From Bradyrhizobium sp. CB3481 (GTDB lineage Bacteria; Pseudomonadota; Alphaproteobacteria; Rhizobiales; Xanthobacteraceae), in assembly GCF_029714305.1 (NCBI RefSeq), contig NZ_CP121647.1, positions 3,492,501 through 3,556,500 of the forward strand: a stretch of DNA of 64,000 nucleotides. The letters run 5' to 3'. The position numbers were made by a program, and so were the translations under genes. The notes under the pieces are model-generated. The model ran no database searches. It was not told the origin of the DNA and saw only the letters and a program-made list of their open reading frames with translations. Every line of letters starts with the position of its first letter. Within the stretch, counting starts at the first letter, position 1. Positions 63,730 through 64,000 of this stretch are shown here, piece after piece.

Positions 63730-64000
63730 ATGGGGCTAGTCTACCAACGCTCTGGCAACGACGATCCGGCTACCCACGTTTTCATAGCCGGGGTGGATGC
63801 GTACCCTTGGATACGGAACGTCCGTGCCGAATACGAGCCTCTCACATTTTGTTGTCGGTCAGCGCTCGCCTTTTACGATTGGGTGATCAACAACTACAGG
63901 AACCGAACAGCGCCCTTGAGCTCGGTGCGGCTCCTCCTGTCGCCAAATGAACATTCTCGCTTGGAAGGGAGGAGTGTTCCGGGAATGAAACCGGCGACAA
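63730..64000 (+). CDS. Caspase-like (C14-type) protein, 5' part
   Basis: The frame stays open to the right edge, giving 90 residues. The start THVFIAGVDAYPWIRN followed by LTFCCRSALAFYDWVINNY and PLSSVRLLLSP matches the beta-alpha-beta start of caspase/metacaspase-like domains (hydrophobic strand, GVxxY, then SA..DW helix). The catalytic His and Cys lie further on, outside the window. It begins 5 bp after the small protein's stop codon. Bacterial caspase-like proteins often act in immune-type or cell-death systems with a small partner gene. The family assignment rests on a short piece. Confidence 0.45.
   Translation, partial: MGLVYQRSGNDDPATHVFIAGVDAYPWIRNVRAEYEPLTFCCRSALAFYDWVINNYRNRTAPLSSVRLLLSPNEHSRLEGRSVPGMKPAT

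Overview
The window looks like a chromosomal segment of a Bradyrhizobium-type alphaproteobacterium (Nitrobacteraceae). The reasons are high GC, the family content (PAS histidine kinases, a propionyl-CoA carboxylase alpha subunit, lipB, DUF1127, a Bradyrhizobium-style extragenic palindrome at 6305-6387) and many ABC, FAD-oxidase and LysR genes. The genus is inferred from protein resemblance, not from a search.

Region 1 (1-18428) reads as core chromosome. It holds an EAL-domain fragment, two hybrid PAS histidine kinases, a secreted nuclease-like protein, a biotin carboxylase/BCCP protein (pccA), a frameshifted PEP-mutase-family gene followed by acylphosphatase, small secreted and VOC proteins, a GGDEF cyclase, a GbsR/DUF4166/TIGR01777 operon, a LysR/tautomerase pair, lipB, an orphan FliN-like protein and tRNA-Leu(GAG).

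Region 2 (18429-49869) is a probable genomic island of about 31.4 kb. The last 16 bases of tRNA-Leu, including the CCA end, recur exactly at 49854-49869. Between the copies lies a catabolic set for amino or opine-like compounds: a dipeptide/opine-type ABC system with a fused ATPase, a polyamine-type ABC system, four D-amino-acid-oxidase-fold FAD enzymes, two aldehyde dehydrogenases, a class III aminotransferase, a D-threonine/3-hydroxyaspartate-aldolase-like PLP enzyme, a hydroxyacid reductase, a frameshifted glycolate-oxidase-like gene, two HAD type II proteins, two double-GNAT proteins, and Lrp and LysR regulators. A plausible reading is uptake of an N-substituted amino compound, oxidative deamination, and processing of the aldehyde, keto acid and glyoxylate products. 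No integrase is visible.

Region 3 (49870-64000) begins with about 230 bp homologous to the first bases of the island, so a second, older element may be stacked at the same site. It is a mosaic: a methyltransferase with a branched-chain-type binding protein, a wHTH/TPR regulator, AraC plus a SnoaL-like protein, an IS1182-like element whose transposase has an internal stop, a hydrolase, a DUF1127 protein, a join between a truncated wHTH gene and a truncated phosphoesterase gene, a lipoprotein, and a lysine-rich small protein. At the right edge a small hydrophobic protein lies 5 bp upstream of an incomplete gene whose start resembles a caspase-like protease domain. That pair is the best candidate here for an undescribed system.
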